Below the pieces are notes generated by a model that saw only the letters and a list, made by a program, of their open reading frames with translations, was not told where the DNA came from and made no database searches. This document shows, one piece after another, positions 45,635 through 54,371 of a stretch of 64,000 nucleotides of DNA. How positions within the stretch are numbered: position 1 is the first letter of the stretch; every line of letters begins with the position of its first letter. Origin of the DNA: Myxococcales bacterium. Lineage in GTDB: Bacteria > Myxococcota_A > SURF-8. Location: assembly GCA_003598065.1 (NCBI GenBank), contig QZKR01000084.1, positions 1-64,000 on the forward strand, given 5' to 3'. Both the position numbers and the translations under genes were made by a program.

Positions 45635-46399
45635 TCAGAATTCGAACAGCAGTCCGGCCAGGAAGGAATGGTCGGAGAGGTCGAACGACGATCCGGACCA
45701 GAAGTCGTTGACCTTGGCGAAGGTTCCCTCGGCGTAGATGTAGGTGTTGTTCACGCCGAAATCCTGGTCGAATTCGTTGGCCAGCTTGCGGTCGATGAAA
45801 TCGAGGCAGATCTGCAGGCCGTAGCTGACGTGGAAGCCGAAGGTGCCGCCGAAGCCTTGCGACGCGCCGCCGTCCGCGTTTTCATAGGACGCCACGTCGC
45901 CGTTCTGGTTGAGGATCCACCAGATGTAATAATCGAGCCCCAGCTTCGCGTAGGGCACCAGCGGCACGCCGTACTTTTCCCAGGTGTCCACGTAGCGATA
46001 GACGGCGGAAAGCTTGAGCGGGATGAGATTGAAGACGGTCGTATCGGCCGACTGACCTCCCGTGACGTAGAGCCCCTTGCCGTAGGTCTGCCAATAGCCC
46101 AAGGCGGCTTCCAGGCCGACGGTGCCGTAGCCCTGGTAGAGGAAACGTTCCATCCCGAGCTGGAACATGAAACGGACTTTGTCGCCGAAAACGTCGCTCG
46201 CCGGCGACTCGCCGCCGGAGAATTCGCTGTCGATGTAGCGGAGCTTGTAGAAACCGAAAGCGAGATGAGCCGTCCAGGCTTTGGGCGACGCCGTGGGACC
46301 CCCGCCGGACGCGACAACCGTCTCGTCCTGCTGGGCCATGGCCGGCGACGCGGCGAACAGGAAAAGCGCCGCAAAAAGCGCGATCGACAAACGCTTCAT
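45635..46399 (-). CDS. outer-membrane beta-barrel protein, MXAN_2562-like
   Basis: 254 residues. Cleavable signal peptide ending SPAMAQQ, then amphipathic strands with aromatic girdles (FGFYKLRYIDSEF, VPYAKLGLDYYIWWIL) and the terminal Phe (LLFEF) of a barrel. Length, adjacency and order next to an MXAN_2561-like protein match my recollection of the myxobacterial MXAN_2561/2562 pair. Start ATG overlaps the previous stop as ATGA, and AAAGGAGG precedes it. Probably a small outer-membrane barrel that partners the upstream gene product; function unknown. Confidence 0.82.
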   Translation of the reverse strand: MKRLSIALFAALFLFAASPAMAQQDETVVASGGGPTASPKAWTAHLAFGFYKLRYIDSEFSGGESPASDVFGDKVRFMFQLGMERFLYQGYGTVGLEAALGYWQTYGKGLYVTGGQSADTTVFNLIPLKLSAVYRYVDTWEKYGVPLVPYAKLGLDYYIWWILNQNGDVASYENADGGASQGFGGTFGFHVSYGLQICLDFIDRKLANEFDQDFGVNNTYIYAEGTFAKVNDFWSGSSFDLSDHSFLAGLLFEF

Positions 46400-48033
46400 G
46401 GCCGCGCCTCCTTTCGCCGAAGAATCAGCCCGACGCCGGCGAGCGTGACGAACGCGCCGGAGAGCAACAGCATCCGCGTCGCCCAGTTCCACTCGTACGC
46501 CACGCGTAGCGCCAGGACGGCGGGAGCGAGCGCCTGCCGGACGCTCCAGGCCAGAACGGGGCTTTGCGCAATGCGCTTCGCCAGCGCCGGCGAATGGAGA
46601 TAGTAGAAGGCGATGAAACGCCGACCAAGGGGAGACCCGGCCAGCACGTCGTCGCGGAAGCGCCGCAGCAATTGGACGTCTTTCGCGTCATACGCGCCAT
46701 AAGCGGCGGTGGCGATGAAGCAGAAACCGCCGTCCTCCTTGCCGCCGTTGCGCTTGTAGAATTCCCAGAAATCGTCCACTTGGCGCGGCGTGCCGTAGAT
46801 CGGCTCGGACCACTTGAGGCTTTTGTTGCCGGCGGCGTCGATGGCCTTGGCGCGGATCTCGTAACGAACGTCGTTTTCCAGATCGGTGATTCGGTAGGAC
46901 TCGCCCGAGGCGCCATTGGCGGCGTAAATTGTGCAGCCGGGAAGCTCCTCGGAGGTCGGCCCGTCCCCTTCCTCGGCGTCGCCGTCTACGGTTTCATCGC
47001 CATCGGAAATATCGCCGTCCGCCGCATCGCCGTCCGCCGTTTCTTCTTCGTCCTCGGACAGTTCCGGTTCCGCGTCGCCGTCTTCGATCGGCGCATCGCC
47101 ATCGGTAGCGGTGTCCTCTTCGCCCTCGGTCGCGACGTCATCGTCGCCGTCGGCCGCGGCCTCCTCGTCTCCGTCAACGGCGACGTCTTCCTCGCCGTCG
47201 CTCGCCTCTTCCTCGGTCTCTTCATCCTCATCGCCGGCCTGCAACGGCAGCGCTTCATAGAGGGCCACGTCGTCGCCGGCCGCCAGCGCCGCTTCGGCGC
47301 TTTCACTCCTATCCAGATCTACGTCGCCGTCTACGTCGCCGTCGCTATCGGCGCCATCGGTGCGGCGGACGCAGAAGGTTGCGAAAACTTCGGTCTCGGG
47401 ATTGTTGCTCTCCGACGTCGTCACCGGCGTCCAGGAAACGGTGAGCGCGTTCTCGCCGGGAATCGGATTGTCATCCAGGACCATCTTAGCCGGCGGATCC
47501 TCGTCCACGTTGATGGTTACGGACTGGGTCGGATCGTTGTTGACGACGCGCTCGTCGTCGTCGCTGTCGCCGTCGATGAAGCTTTCGTCGTCAGTATCGC
47601 CGTCGGTGTTGTTGTTATTGTTTCCCTCGGTGTAGTTCACCTTCACCGTAACCGAGTAAGAATAATACGGGCCGTCGCCGATCGTGCCGCGGCCGGTCGT
47701 TCCGCCTCCCGTTTCCTTGGCTTTCAGATCTTTCGTGGTGAAGGAGACGGTGGCCGTTTTGCCGGAAAACTCGCCCTGATCGTAGAGGACGCCGGACAAC
47801 TCCTGGCCGATCCAGAGCTGCCAGTTGTCAACGGTCGTGTTCGAAGAGGCGTCGTAACGGAAGCTCAATTTGATGACGGAGTCTTCCCGGACATAGATCG
47901 ACTCCAGGTCAACTTCGTCGCCCTCGACTTCGACTTGGTAAACGTCGATGTTCGCCTCCGCAAAGGCGGAAAGAGGCGTCAGGACGAGGACCGTAACGAG
48001 GCCAATAAAACACAACACCGGCGATCGAAGCAT
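46396..48033 (-). CDS. surface protein with fibronectin-like region, DGD spacer and CFI-box C-terminal anchor (MXAN_2561-like)
   Basis: 545 residues. Signal peptide MLRSPVLCFIGLVTVLVLTPLSAFA; a beta domain (about 27-150); a spacer; a fibronectin-III-like region (ENALTVSWTPVTTSE ... YRITDLENDVRYEIRAKAIDAAGN), interrupted at about 235-350 by a long Asp/Glu/Gly run. The C-terminus carries CFIATAAYG with the conserved Arg-Phe-Arg-Asp segment, then a hydrophobic helix and RRKEARP. That is the CFI-box-CTERM arrangement thought to be a sorting/anchoring signal. AAGGAGGT before ATG 48033. Translationally coupled to the barrel gene downstream. Function unknown. Confidence 0.85.
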   Translation of the reverse strand: MLRSPVLCFIGLVTVLVLTPLSAFAEANIDVYQVEVEGDEVDLESIYVREDSVIKLSFRYDASSNTTVDNWQLWIGQELSGVLYDQGEFSGKTATVSFTTKDLKAKETGGGTTGRGTIGDGPYYSYSVTVKVNYTEGNNNNNTDGDTDDESFIDGDSDDDERVVNNDPTQSVTINVDEDPPAKMVLDDNPIPGENALTVSWTPVTTSESNNPETEVFATFCVRRTDGADSDGDVDGDVDLDRSESAEAALAAGDDVALYEALPLQAGDEDEETEEEASDGEEDVAVDGDEEAAADGDDDVATEGEEDTATDGDAPIEDGDAEPELSEDEEETADGDAADGDISDGDETVDGDAEEGDGPTSEELPGCTIYAANGASGESYRITDLENDVRYEIRAKAIDAAGNKSLKWSEPIYGTPRQVDDFWEFYKRNGGKEDGGFCFIATAAYGAYDAKDVQLLRRFRDDVLAGSPLGRRFIAFYYLHSPALAKRIAQSPVLAWSVRQALAPAVLALRVAYEWNWATRMLLLSGAFVTLAGVGLILRRKEARP

Positions 48034-48113
48034 GCCGGACCTCCTTCACGTAGAGCGCTCCGGAGGCTTAAGCTAGCAAGAGGGATGCCAAACTGCAATC
48101 AAAAACACAGCTT

Positions 48114-48129
48114 TTCCAATTATATGGAA
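48114..48129 (-). promoter_or_regulatory. promoter -10 inside a palindrome, upstream of the CFI-box gene
   Basis: Minus-strand TATAAT (complement of 48119-48124) sits exactly in the centre of TTCCA-n6-TGGAA (48114-48129). No strong -35 is visible. Transcription would begin near 48112, about 80 bases before the start. A repressor or activator site is inferred. Confidence 0.4.
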
Positions 48130-48209
48130 TCGCTGTGAAAATTCTGTTTGAAGTGGGGGTTGGGAAATGTGCTTGGGATACCAGGGGGCGGTCATCCCTG
48201 GGAAGAAGG

Positions 48210-48260
48210 GACAACTTGTCAATTTTCTCAGAAGGAGCCGATTTTTTTGACAATTTGTCA
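48210..48260. promoter_or_regulatory. two GACAA-n-TTGTC palindromes, 39 bases apart
   Basis: GACAA-C-TTGTC at 48210-48220 and TGACAA-T-TTGTCA at 48248-48260, centre to centre 39 bases. They lie between the 131-residue gene's end and the promoter of the CFI-box gene. The same half-site occurs upstream of the winged-helix regulator at 59699-59722. Confidence 0.45.
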
Positions 48261-48285
48261 GTCGCGCGCAACCCCGCCGTCATTT

Positions 48286-48681
48286 TCAGACGAAGAGGAG
48301 TTTTTTGATCTCGCCCAGACGATTGGTGATGACTTCCAGACGGTTGGAGTCGATCTCGGGAACGGCGGCTAACGCACCCAGGCCGCGACTCAGCTTGCCC
48401 AGCACCGAACCGAGATTCTCGATTTGCGTGGCGGCGTCCTGGGGCGTCGGGGCCTTGATCGCCATGGATATTTTTGCAGTCAATTCGAGAAGATGACGCC
48501 GGGTATCGACCACCGTTCGGGTAGGTACGGCCGTGCGGGCGCGGCCGAGAAGATTGTTGACATCGATCGTTGTTTCGGCAACCAGGTTCCAGGCGCGAAT
48601 CAAGCTGCCTCGGCCATGCTGAACAGTCTTGGGCGTCATACCGACAAACTCCGCCGGAATCGGTTGATTAAGTTCAGGCAT
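48286..48681 (-). CDS. helical protein of unknown function
   Basis: 131 residues, mostly alpha-helical, with no membrane helix or signal. Contains GMTPKTVQHGRGSLIRAWNLVAETTIDVNNLLGR, VVDTRRHLLELTAKISMAIKAPTPQDAATQIENLG and a C-terminal coiled region VITNRLGEIKKLLFV. I do not recognise it. ATG 48681 is preferred to a TTG at 48696. It sits between rarA and the GACAA palindromes. Confidence 0.65.
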   Translation of the reverse strand: MPELNQPIPAEFVGMTPKTVQHGRGSLIRAWNLVAETTIDVNNLLGRARTAVPTRTVVDTRRHLLELTAKISMAIKAPTPQDAATQIENLGSVLGKLSRGLGALAAVPEIDSNRLEVITNRLGEIKKLLFV

Positions 48682-48748
48682 AATGTACCCCGCCAATAGT
48701 TATTTGCCAACCCTCAACCTCCCTGTATCGGCAAATTTTCGTTTAACT

Positions 48749-50116
48749 TCACTTGTCCTTCTCTGTTTTTTGAACCTTTTTCTCCCGTTTCTCCACCCCG
48801 GCGCGGGCCTGGGCGCGCCAGGCGTCGAGCCTCTCCTTGATGCGTTTTTCTTCGCCTTGCCCGGCTGGCTCATAATAGCGCCGGTTGACCAGTTCATCGG
48901 GGAGGTAGACCTCGGGCGTGTAATGCCCATCGAAATTGTGCGGGTATTTGTACTGCCGTCCGTAGCCGAGGTCTTTCATCAGCCGCGTCGGGGCGTTGCG
49001 GATGTGCAGCGGCACGGGCAGGGGGCCGTGCTGCTTCACGTCGCCCAGGGCGCGCTGATAGGCCGAGAGCGCCGCATTCGACTTCGGCGCGCAGGCGAGG
49101 TAAGTGGCCGCCTGGCTCATTGGCAGGACGCCTTCCGGCAGGCCGATGAAACGGAACGAGTCGGTGGCCGCGATGGCCACCTGCAAGGCCGTCGGATCGG
49201 CGCTGCCGATGTCTTCCGAGGCGAAAATCACCATCCGCCGCAGAATAAACAGCGGGTCCTCGCCGGCCTCCAGCATCCGCGCCATCCAGTACACGGCCGC
49301 GTCGGGGTCGGAGCCGCGCAGGCTTTTAATGAACGCCGAGATGACGTTGTAGTGTTCCTCGCCGGCCTTGTCGTAGAGGAGCGCTTTTTTCTGCTGCGCT
49401 TCCTCGACCAGCGCCAGGGTGATCGTCGTCGCGCCCTGCTCCTGGACGAGTTCGACGGCCGACTCCAGGGTCGTCAGCGCGCGCCGCGCGTCGCCGTAGG
49501 CTCCCTCGGCGAGAAACCGCCGCGCCTCGGCGTCGAGCGCCAGCCCGCGCCCGCCCAGGCCGCGCTGCTCGTCGCGCAGGGCGCGATCGAGAATGACGCC
49601 GATTTGCTCCGGCGTCAGCGCGTTGAGCACCAGCACCTTGCAGCGCGAGAGCAAGGCCGCATTGACCTCGAAACTGGGGTTTTCGGTCGTCGCGCCGATC
49701 AGCGTCACCACGCCGCGCTCGACCCAGGGCAGAAAGGCGTCCTGCTGCGCCTTGTTGAAGCGGTGGATCTCGTCCACGAAGAGAATGGTCCGCTTGCCGA
49801 AGAACTTGCGCCGCTCCTTGGCCTTGTCGATGATTTCGCGAATTTCCTTCACCGAGCCCAAGACGGCGGAGTAGAAAACGAAATCCGACTTGGTGCTGTT
49901 GGCGATGACTTCGGCGAGCGTCGTTTTGCCCGAGCCGGGCGGCCCCCAGAGAATCAGCGAGGGGATCTGATCGCGCGAGATCATCGTGCGCAGAAACTTG
50001 CCCTCGCCGATGATGTGCTCCTGGCCGACGAACTCCTCCAGGACATGCGGGCGCAAACGCGCCGCCAGCGGCTGCGCGCCTTCTCCCTCCTTCTCCTGGC
50101 GGTCGAAGAGGTCCAC
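48749..50116 (-). CDS. rarA: replication-associated recombination protein A (AAA+ ATPase)
   Basis: 455 residues. Walker A GPPGSGKTT, Walker B FVDEIHRFNKAQQDAFLPWVE, sensor 1 GATTENPSFEVNAALLSR, the RarA lid and clamp-loader-like C-terminus (ASEDIGSADPTAL, CAPKSNAAL, GYKYPHNF-type YKYPHNFDGHYTPEVYLPDE). Binds stalled forks and SSB. GTG start at 50116 chosen because the protein begins VDLFDRQEKEGEGAQPLAARLRP as in homologues; the frame remains open upstream inside the dipeptidase gene, which is antisense-free same-strand overlap and not meaningful. Gap to the dipeptidase stop is seven bases. Confidence 0.95.
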   Translation of the reverse strand: MDLFDRQEKEGEGAQPLAARLRPHVLEEFVGQEHIIGEGKFLRTMISRDQIPSLILWGPPGSGKTTLAEVIANSTKSDFVFYSAVLGSVKEIREIIDKAKERRKFFGKRTILFVDEIHRFNKAQQDAFLPWVERGVVTLIGATTENPSFEVNAALLSRCKVLVLNALTPEQIGVILDRALRDEQRGLGGRGLALDAEARRFLAEGAYGDARRALTTLESAVELVQEQGATTITLALVEEAQQKKALLYDKAGEEHYNVISAFIKSLRGSDPDAAVYWMARMLEAGEDPLFILRRMVIFASEDIGSADPTALQVAIAATDSFRFIGLPEGVLPMSQAATYLACAPKSNAALSAYQRALGDVKQHGPLPVPLHIRNAPTRLMKDLGYGRQYKYPHNFDGHYTPEVYLPDELVNRRYYEPAGQGEEKRIKERLDAWRAQARAGVEKREKKVQKTEKDK

Positions 50117-50123
50117 GGCCGGC

Positions 50124-51500
50124 TCAGAATGCTCCGAGTTCGCCGAGCTTGCCGTAGAAGTGGGCGAAGGTCCGCACGCCGGCGCGCCAGTTGTCGAGGT
50201 CCAGGTACTCGTTGGGCGCATGGGCGTTTTCGTCCGGCAGGCCCAAGCCCAGCAGCAGGCAGGACACGCCGAAGCGGCGCGTCATGTCGTTGACGATCGG
50301 GATCGAACCGCCCTCGCGGGTGTAGGCCGCCTTGGCGTTGAACCCTTCCTCCAGCGCCTCCACGGCCGCCTTGAACGCCGGATGGCTGGGGTCCGCCACG
50401 TAGGCCACCGAGCCCTGGAAATAGAGAACTTCCAGGTCCACGCCCTGCGGCGTGATCCGGCGGACGTAAGCTTCAAACGCCTGGCGGATTTTCTCGGGGT
50501 CCTGATCGGGCACGAGCCGCATCGATACTTTGATCATCGCCTCGGCGGGAATGACCGTCTTCGCGCCCTCGCCGGTGTAACCGGAAAGAAGGCCGTTGAC
50601 GTCCAGCGTCGGGCGCACCCACATCCGCTCCAGCGTCGAGTAGCCTTCCTCGCCGACCAGCGCCTTCAGACCGATCTCGTCCATGAACGCCTGCTCGTCG
50701 AAAGGCAGCGAGTCGAACGACGCCTTTTCGGCGGCGGTGATCGGGCGCACGTCGTCGTAGAAGCCGGGAACCTGAATTTTGCCTTTCTCGTCCTTGAGTT
50801 TGGCGATGATCTGGCCGGCGGCGACGCCGGCGTTCGGCGCCGCGCCGCCGAAAGAGCCGGAATGCAGGTCGGTCTTGCAGCTGCGCAGATTCAACTGGAA
50901 GTAGCTGATGCCGCGCAAGCCGAGGGTGATGGTGGGGATGCCCTTCTTGTACATCCCGCTGTCGGAGATCACCAGCAGGTTGTTGGCGAGCCGCTCTTGG
51001 TGCCGCTCCAGAAACGCCGGCAGGCTCGGCGAGCCGATTTCCTCCTCCCCTTCGAGGATCAGCTTGATGTTGAGCGGCAGTTCGCCCGCCGTTTTCAAAT
51101 GCGCTTCGATCGCCTTCAAATGGGCGAAAAACTGGCCCTTGTCGTCCACCGCGCCGCGCGCGAAAAGCTTGCAGCCTTTCACCGTCGGCTCGAACGGCGG
51201 GGAATTCCAGAGTTTTACCGGATCCTCCGGCTGCACGTCGTAATGGCCGTAAATCAGAATCGTCGGCTTGCCCGGCTTGCCGAGCCATTCGGCGAGCACC
51301 ACCGGATGGCCCTGCGTGTCGATCACCTCGGCTTTCAAGCCGATGGTCCGGCAGTGGGCCGCCGTCCACTCGGCGCAACGGCGCGTTTCAGCCTGGCGCG
51401 TTTTCTGCGAACTCACCGACGGGATGCGCAAGAGCTCGAACATTTCCTGAAAATGCCGCGCTTCGTTGGCGGCGATGTAGGCGTCGATTTTATTGGCCAT
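50124..51500 (-). CDS. M20-family dipeptidase (carnosinase/PepV-like)
   Basis: 458 residues. Di-metal M20 peptidase: YGHYDVQPEDP with metal His and Asp, ARGAVDDKGQF with the bridging Asp, LILEGEEEIGSPS with the catalytic Glu pair, the lid/dimerisation domain with LRSCKTDLHSGSFGGAAPNA, and the final metal His in NAHAPNEYLDL. Cytoplasmic dipeptide or acyl-amino-acid hydrolase; exact substrate unknown. Cotranscribed with rarA downstream. Confidence 0.93.
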   Translation of the reverse strand: MANKIDAYIAANEARHFQEMFELLRIPSVSSQKTRQAETRRCAEWTAAHCRTIGLKAEVIDTQGHPVVLAEWLGKPGKPTILIYGHYDVQPEDPVKLWNSPPFEPTVKGCKLFARGAVDDKGQFFAHLKAIEAHLKTAGELPLNIKLILEGEEEIGSPSLPAFLERHQERLANNLLVISDSGMYKKGIPTITLGLRGISYFQLNLRSCKTDLHSGSFGGAAPNAGVAAGQIIAKLKDEKGKIQVPGFYDDVRPITAAEKASFDSLPFDEQAFMDEIGLKALVGEEGYSTLERMWVRPTLDVNGLLSGYTGEGAKTVIPAEAMIKVSMRLVPDQDPEKIRQAFEAYVRRITPQGVDLEVLYFQGSVAYVADPSHPAFKAAVEALEEGFNAKAAYTREGGSIPIVNDMTRRFGVSCLLLGLGLPDENAHAPNEYLDLDNWRAGVRTFAHFYGKLGELGAF

Positions 51501-51589
51501 GAACTCCTCCCTTCATGCGGGTTGCCGGCGCAAAGCAAGATTTTTGTAGCCCATTCGCGGCGGCGTGTAAAGGCGGAAAGCGGGGGCGC

Positions 51590-52675
51590 TCAGGCGGGGT
51601 GGCCGCCGTTTTCCACGCCGGCCAGGCGCAGGGCGTAGCGGTCGGTCATGCCGGAGAGGTAATCGCACAGGGCGAGATGCCCTTCGCGGTCCGAGGGATC
51701 GAGGCGGCGGCGGGCGCGCTCCGCCTCGAACAGCGTTTCGAGCGCCTGCGCGCCGCGCAGCGTCTCCGCCTTGAGGTTGGCGTCGAAGTACATATGCTCG
51801 GCCAGAAATCCGGCCAGTTCGCGAAACTCGGCCTCGATTTCCGGCGAGAGGCCGAGCGCCTCCCGGGCCGCCGCGCGCGGGGCGTTCTCGCCGCCGATCG
51901 CCGCAAGATTCGCCTGACTCGTCCGGATCAGGTCGGTCACCAGCGTGGCGACGAGGTTGCGCACGCAGGCGGACGAGGCGATCCGTTCGGAGCTGGCGTG
52001 CCTGGGCAGGCAGCGGCGGATCATCCCGAGCGGCAGGGCATGCATCGCGTCGAGCGAGAGGCCGTGATAGCGCGCGTAATCGTCGAAGTCGTGCGCCGTG
52101 TAGGCCAGATCGTCCGCCAAGTCGGCGACGCGCGCCTCCACGGAAGCGATGAAATCACCGGGGAGCAGGCCGCAGGCGCCGATGAGAAACGTCCGCGCCG
52201 CCTCCGATTTGGCGACGCCAAACAGCGTTTCGTAGGTGAGATTGAGTCCGGGGTGGTCGTCGGATTTCACCTCGATCAGCGCGACGACGCGCAGGTTCTG
52301 CAAATTGTGGTCGAAGCCGCCGTGCGCGGCCATCAGGCGATCGAGGACGTGCTCGCCCTGGTGGCCGAAGGGCGGATGGCCGAGATCGTGGGCGAGGGCG
52401 ATCGCCTCGGCCAGTTCCTCGTTGAGCGACAGGTGCCCGGCCACGACGCGGGCGATCTGCGCCGTCTCCAGCGTGTGCGTGAGGCGGTTGCGGTAGTGGT
52501 CGCCCTCCTCGGGCGAGAACACCTGCGTTTTGAAGGCGAGGCGGCGGAAGGCCTTGCTGTAAAGGATGCGGCCGATGTCGCGGCGGAACTCGCCGCGCAA
52601 GGGATCGGGCGAGACGGGCCAGCGGCGGCCGCGCGAGGCATGAACCGCATAGGCGGCGAGCGAACGGGCGGGCAT
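51590..52675 (-). CDS. dgt: deoxyguanosinetriphosphate triphosphohydrolase-like protein
   Basis: 361 residues. HD-domain dNTPase: FRRDIGRILYSKAFRRLAFKTQVF, then the HD metal motif RNRLTHTLETAQIAR and LAHDLGHPPFGHQGE, GFDHNLQNLR, the later DLADDLAYTAHDFDD. Hydrolyses dNTPs to nucleoside plus triphosphate, controlling dNTP pools. The same frame is open far upstream into the ubiB-like gene, but ATG 52675 lies two bases from that gene's stop and begins the family domain, so it is the start. Confidence 0.93.
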   Translation of the reverse strand: MPARSLAAYAVHASRGRRWPVSPDPLRGEFRRDIGRILYSKAFRRLAFKTQVFSPEEGDHYRNRLTHTLETAQIARVVAGHLSLNEELAEAIALAHDLGHPPFGHQGEHVLDRLMAAHGGFDHNLQNLRVVALIEVKSDDHPGLNLTYETLFGVAKSEAARTFLIGACGLLPGDFIASVEARVADLADDLAYTAHDFDDYARYHGLSLDAMHALPLGMIRRCLPRHASSERIASSACVRNLVATLVTDLIRTSQANLAAIGGENAPRAAAREALGLSPEIEAEFRELAGFLAEHMYFDANLKAETLRGAQALETLFEAERARRRLDPSDREGHLALCDYLSGMTDRYALRLAGVENGGHPA

Positions 52676-52677
52676 GG

Positions 52678-54321
52678 CTAACCCTTCCTTCCCTGGATAA
52701 GCGGCGCGGCGATCAGGCCGCCCAGGCCGGCGAACAGCAGCATCAAGCCCACCAGGCCGGCGAAACCGAAGGAATCGCTCGTGTGCACGATGCCGAGCGT
52801 GACCGCGCCGGCGCCCGTGAGGATGGCCGCGACGCGCTTCCAGCCTTCGCGGCGGATCGTGGCCAGGAGCGTCTTGTCGTGCAGCCTGGCATCGACGACG
52901 AGCCCGCCTTCCTCGGCGCGCTTGAGGATGCCATGCAGCTGGCTGGGCATGTCGCGGCCCAGGTCCGTGAGATCCCGCATCACGGTGACGAAATCGACGA
53001 ACAGCCGCTCGGGCTTGTAGCGCTCGATCACCACGGCCTTGGCGTAGCCGCTGGCCGCCGAAAGCACGTCGAAGTCCGGGTCCAGTTCGCGGCCGACGCC
53101 GTCGAGCGTCACCGCGGCGCGGAAGAGCAGCAGAAGCTGCGGCGGAAGCTGCACGCGGTGGCGCTGGGCGACGCCGGCGAGCGCCATCATCAATTCGGCG
53201 GAATTGATCTCTTTGAGCGGCAGGCCCATCAACGGCTCGATGACCCGCTGCAGATCGCGGGCGAAGACTTCCGGAGAAACCGGCTCGCGGCTCGTATGGC
53301 CGAGACGCAGGTAGTGGCGCGCCAGGGCGCGGAAATCGCGCGACACCAGCGAAATGAAAATCGAGCCGACCTCCTGCATCAAGCGGTCGTCGAGGCTGCC
53401 GGCGACGCCGAAGTCGATGACGCCGAGCTTGTCCGGCCCCATGACCAGCAGGTTGCCGCCGTGCACGTCGCCGTGGAAGAGGCCGTGCGTGAACACCATC
53501 TTGAAAAAGGTGTCCAGCCCGAGCCGCGCCAGGGTCCGCTTGTCGTAACCTTTCTCGTCGAGCCGTTTGGCGTCGGAAAGCGGGATGCCGTCCAGGTAGC
53601 TCATCGTCAGCACGCTCTTGCCCGTGAACTCCCACGCGACCTCCGGAACAATGACGTGCTCGTCGCCGGCGAAGTTCTCGGCGAAGCGCTTGATATTCTG
53701 GGCTTCGTGGATGAAGTCGAGTTCGGCGCGGATCAGCGAGGCGAATTCCTCGACGATGGCCACCGGATCGACCACCGTGACCAGGTCGGTATAGTGATCG
53801 AGCATGGCGGCGATCATGAAGAGGATCGAGAGATCGGTCTCCACCTGCTTGTCCGCGCCGGGCCGGCGCACCTTGACCACCATTTCTCGTCCGTCGGGCA
53901 GCCTGGCGCGGTGGACCTGGGCGATCGAGGCCGAACCGATGGGCGAAGCGTCGAACCAGTCGAAAATCTGCTCCGGCGCAAGGTCGAATTCCTTGCGGAT
54001 CTCGGCGCGGATGTCCTCCACGGGCAGCGGCGCGACCTGGTCCTGCAGCTTGCGGAATTCCTCGACGTACTCGCGCGGAATGAGGTCGGGACGGACGGAA
54101 AGCATCTGTCCGAGCTTGACGAAAGTGGTTCCCAGTTCCTCGAAAGCCATCCGCAGCCGCACGGCGTTCGAGAGCTTTTTCGTCCCTTCGCGCGGCGTCT
54201 GGAAGGGAATGAGACGGCCGAGGCCGATGTCGTCCATCACGGATTTGAATCCGTGGCTGGCGAACACCGCGCCGATGCGTTGCACGCGCTTCAGGTTCTT
54301 GAATGTCTGGTTGATCTTCAT
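52678..54321 (-). CDS. ABC1/UbiB-family atypical kinase
   Basis: 547 residues. The KxGQ motif Lys69-Leu-Gly-Gln72 (TTFVKLGQMLSVRPDLIP), the Ala-rich nucleotide loop PIGSASIAQVHRA, catalytic HGDVHGGNLL and metal DFG, and two C-terminal membrane helices (about 498-540). UbiB/Coq8 proteins support ubiquinone or lipid metabolism at the membrane. No ubiquinone genes are adjacent, so a role in menaquinone or another lipid is open. Confidence 0.92.
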   Translation of the reverse strand: MKINQTFKNLKRVQRIGAVFASHGFKSVMDDIGLGRLIPFQTPREGTKKLSNAVRLRMAFEELGTTFVKLGQMLSVRPDLIPREYVEEFRKLQDQVAPLPVEDIRAEIRKEFDLAPEQIFDWFDASPIGSASIAQVHRARLPDGREMVVKVRRPGADKQVETDLSILFMIAAMLDHYTDLVTVVDPVAIVEEFASLIRAELDFIHEAQNIKRFAENFAGDEHVIVPEVAWEFTGKSVLTMSYLDGIPLSDAKRLDEKGYDKRTLARLGLDTFFKMVFTHGLFHGDVHGGNLLVMGPDKLGVIDFGVAGSLDDRLMQEVGSIFISLVSRDFRALARHYLRLGHTSREPVSPEVFARDLQRVIEPLMGLPLKEINSAELMMALAGVAQRHRVQLPPQLLLLFRAAVTLDGVGRELDPDFDVLSAASGYAKAVVIERYKPERLFVDFVTVMRDLTDLGRDMPSQLHGILKRAEEGGLVVDARLHDKTLLATIRREGWKRVAAILTGAGAVTLGIVHTSDSFGFAGLVGLMLLFAGLGGLIAAPLIQGRKG

Positions 54322-54371
54322 CGTCTCCGCCGCTTTCTTGCGACGATCTTAACACGCCGCCGAACGCCGGA

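Noticed and set aside
47000..47300. Acidic GACGGCGAC run considered as a microsatellite or mobile-element scar
   Set aside because: It stays in frame within a gene that has clear domains on both sides and is explained as a DGD tether.
52676..54355. Upstream extension of the dGTPase frame through the UbiB-like gene
   Set aside because: Low-complexity Arg/Pro/Ala sequence; the family domain begins at ATG 52675 and UbiB motifs occupy the other frame.
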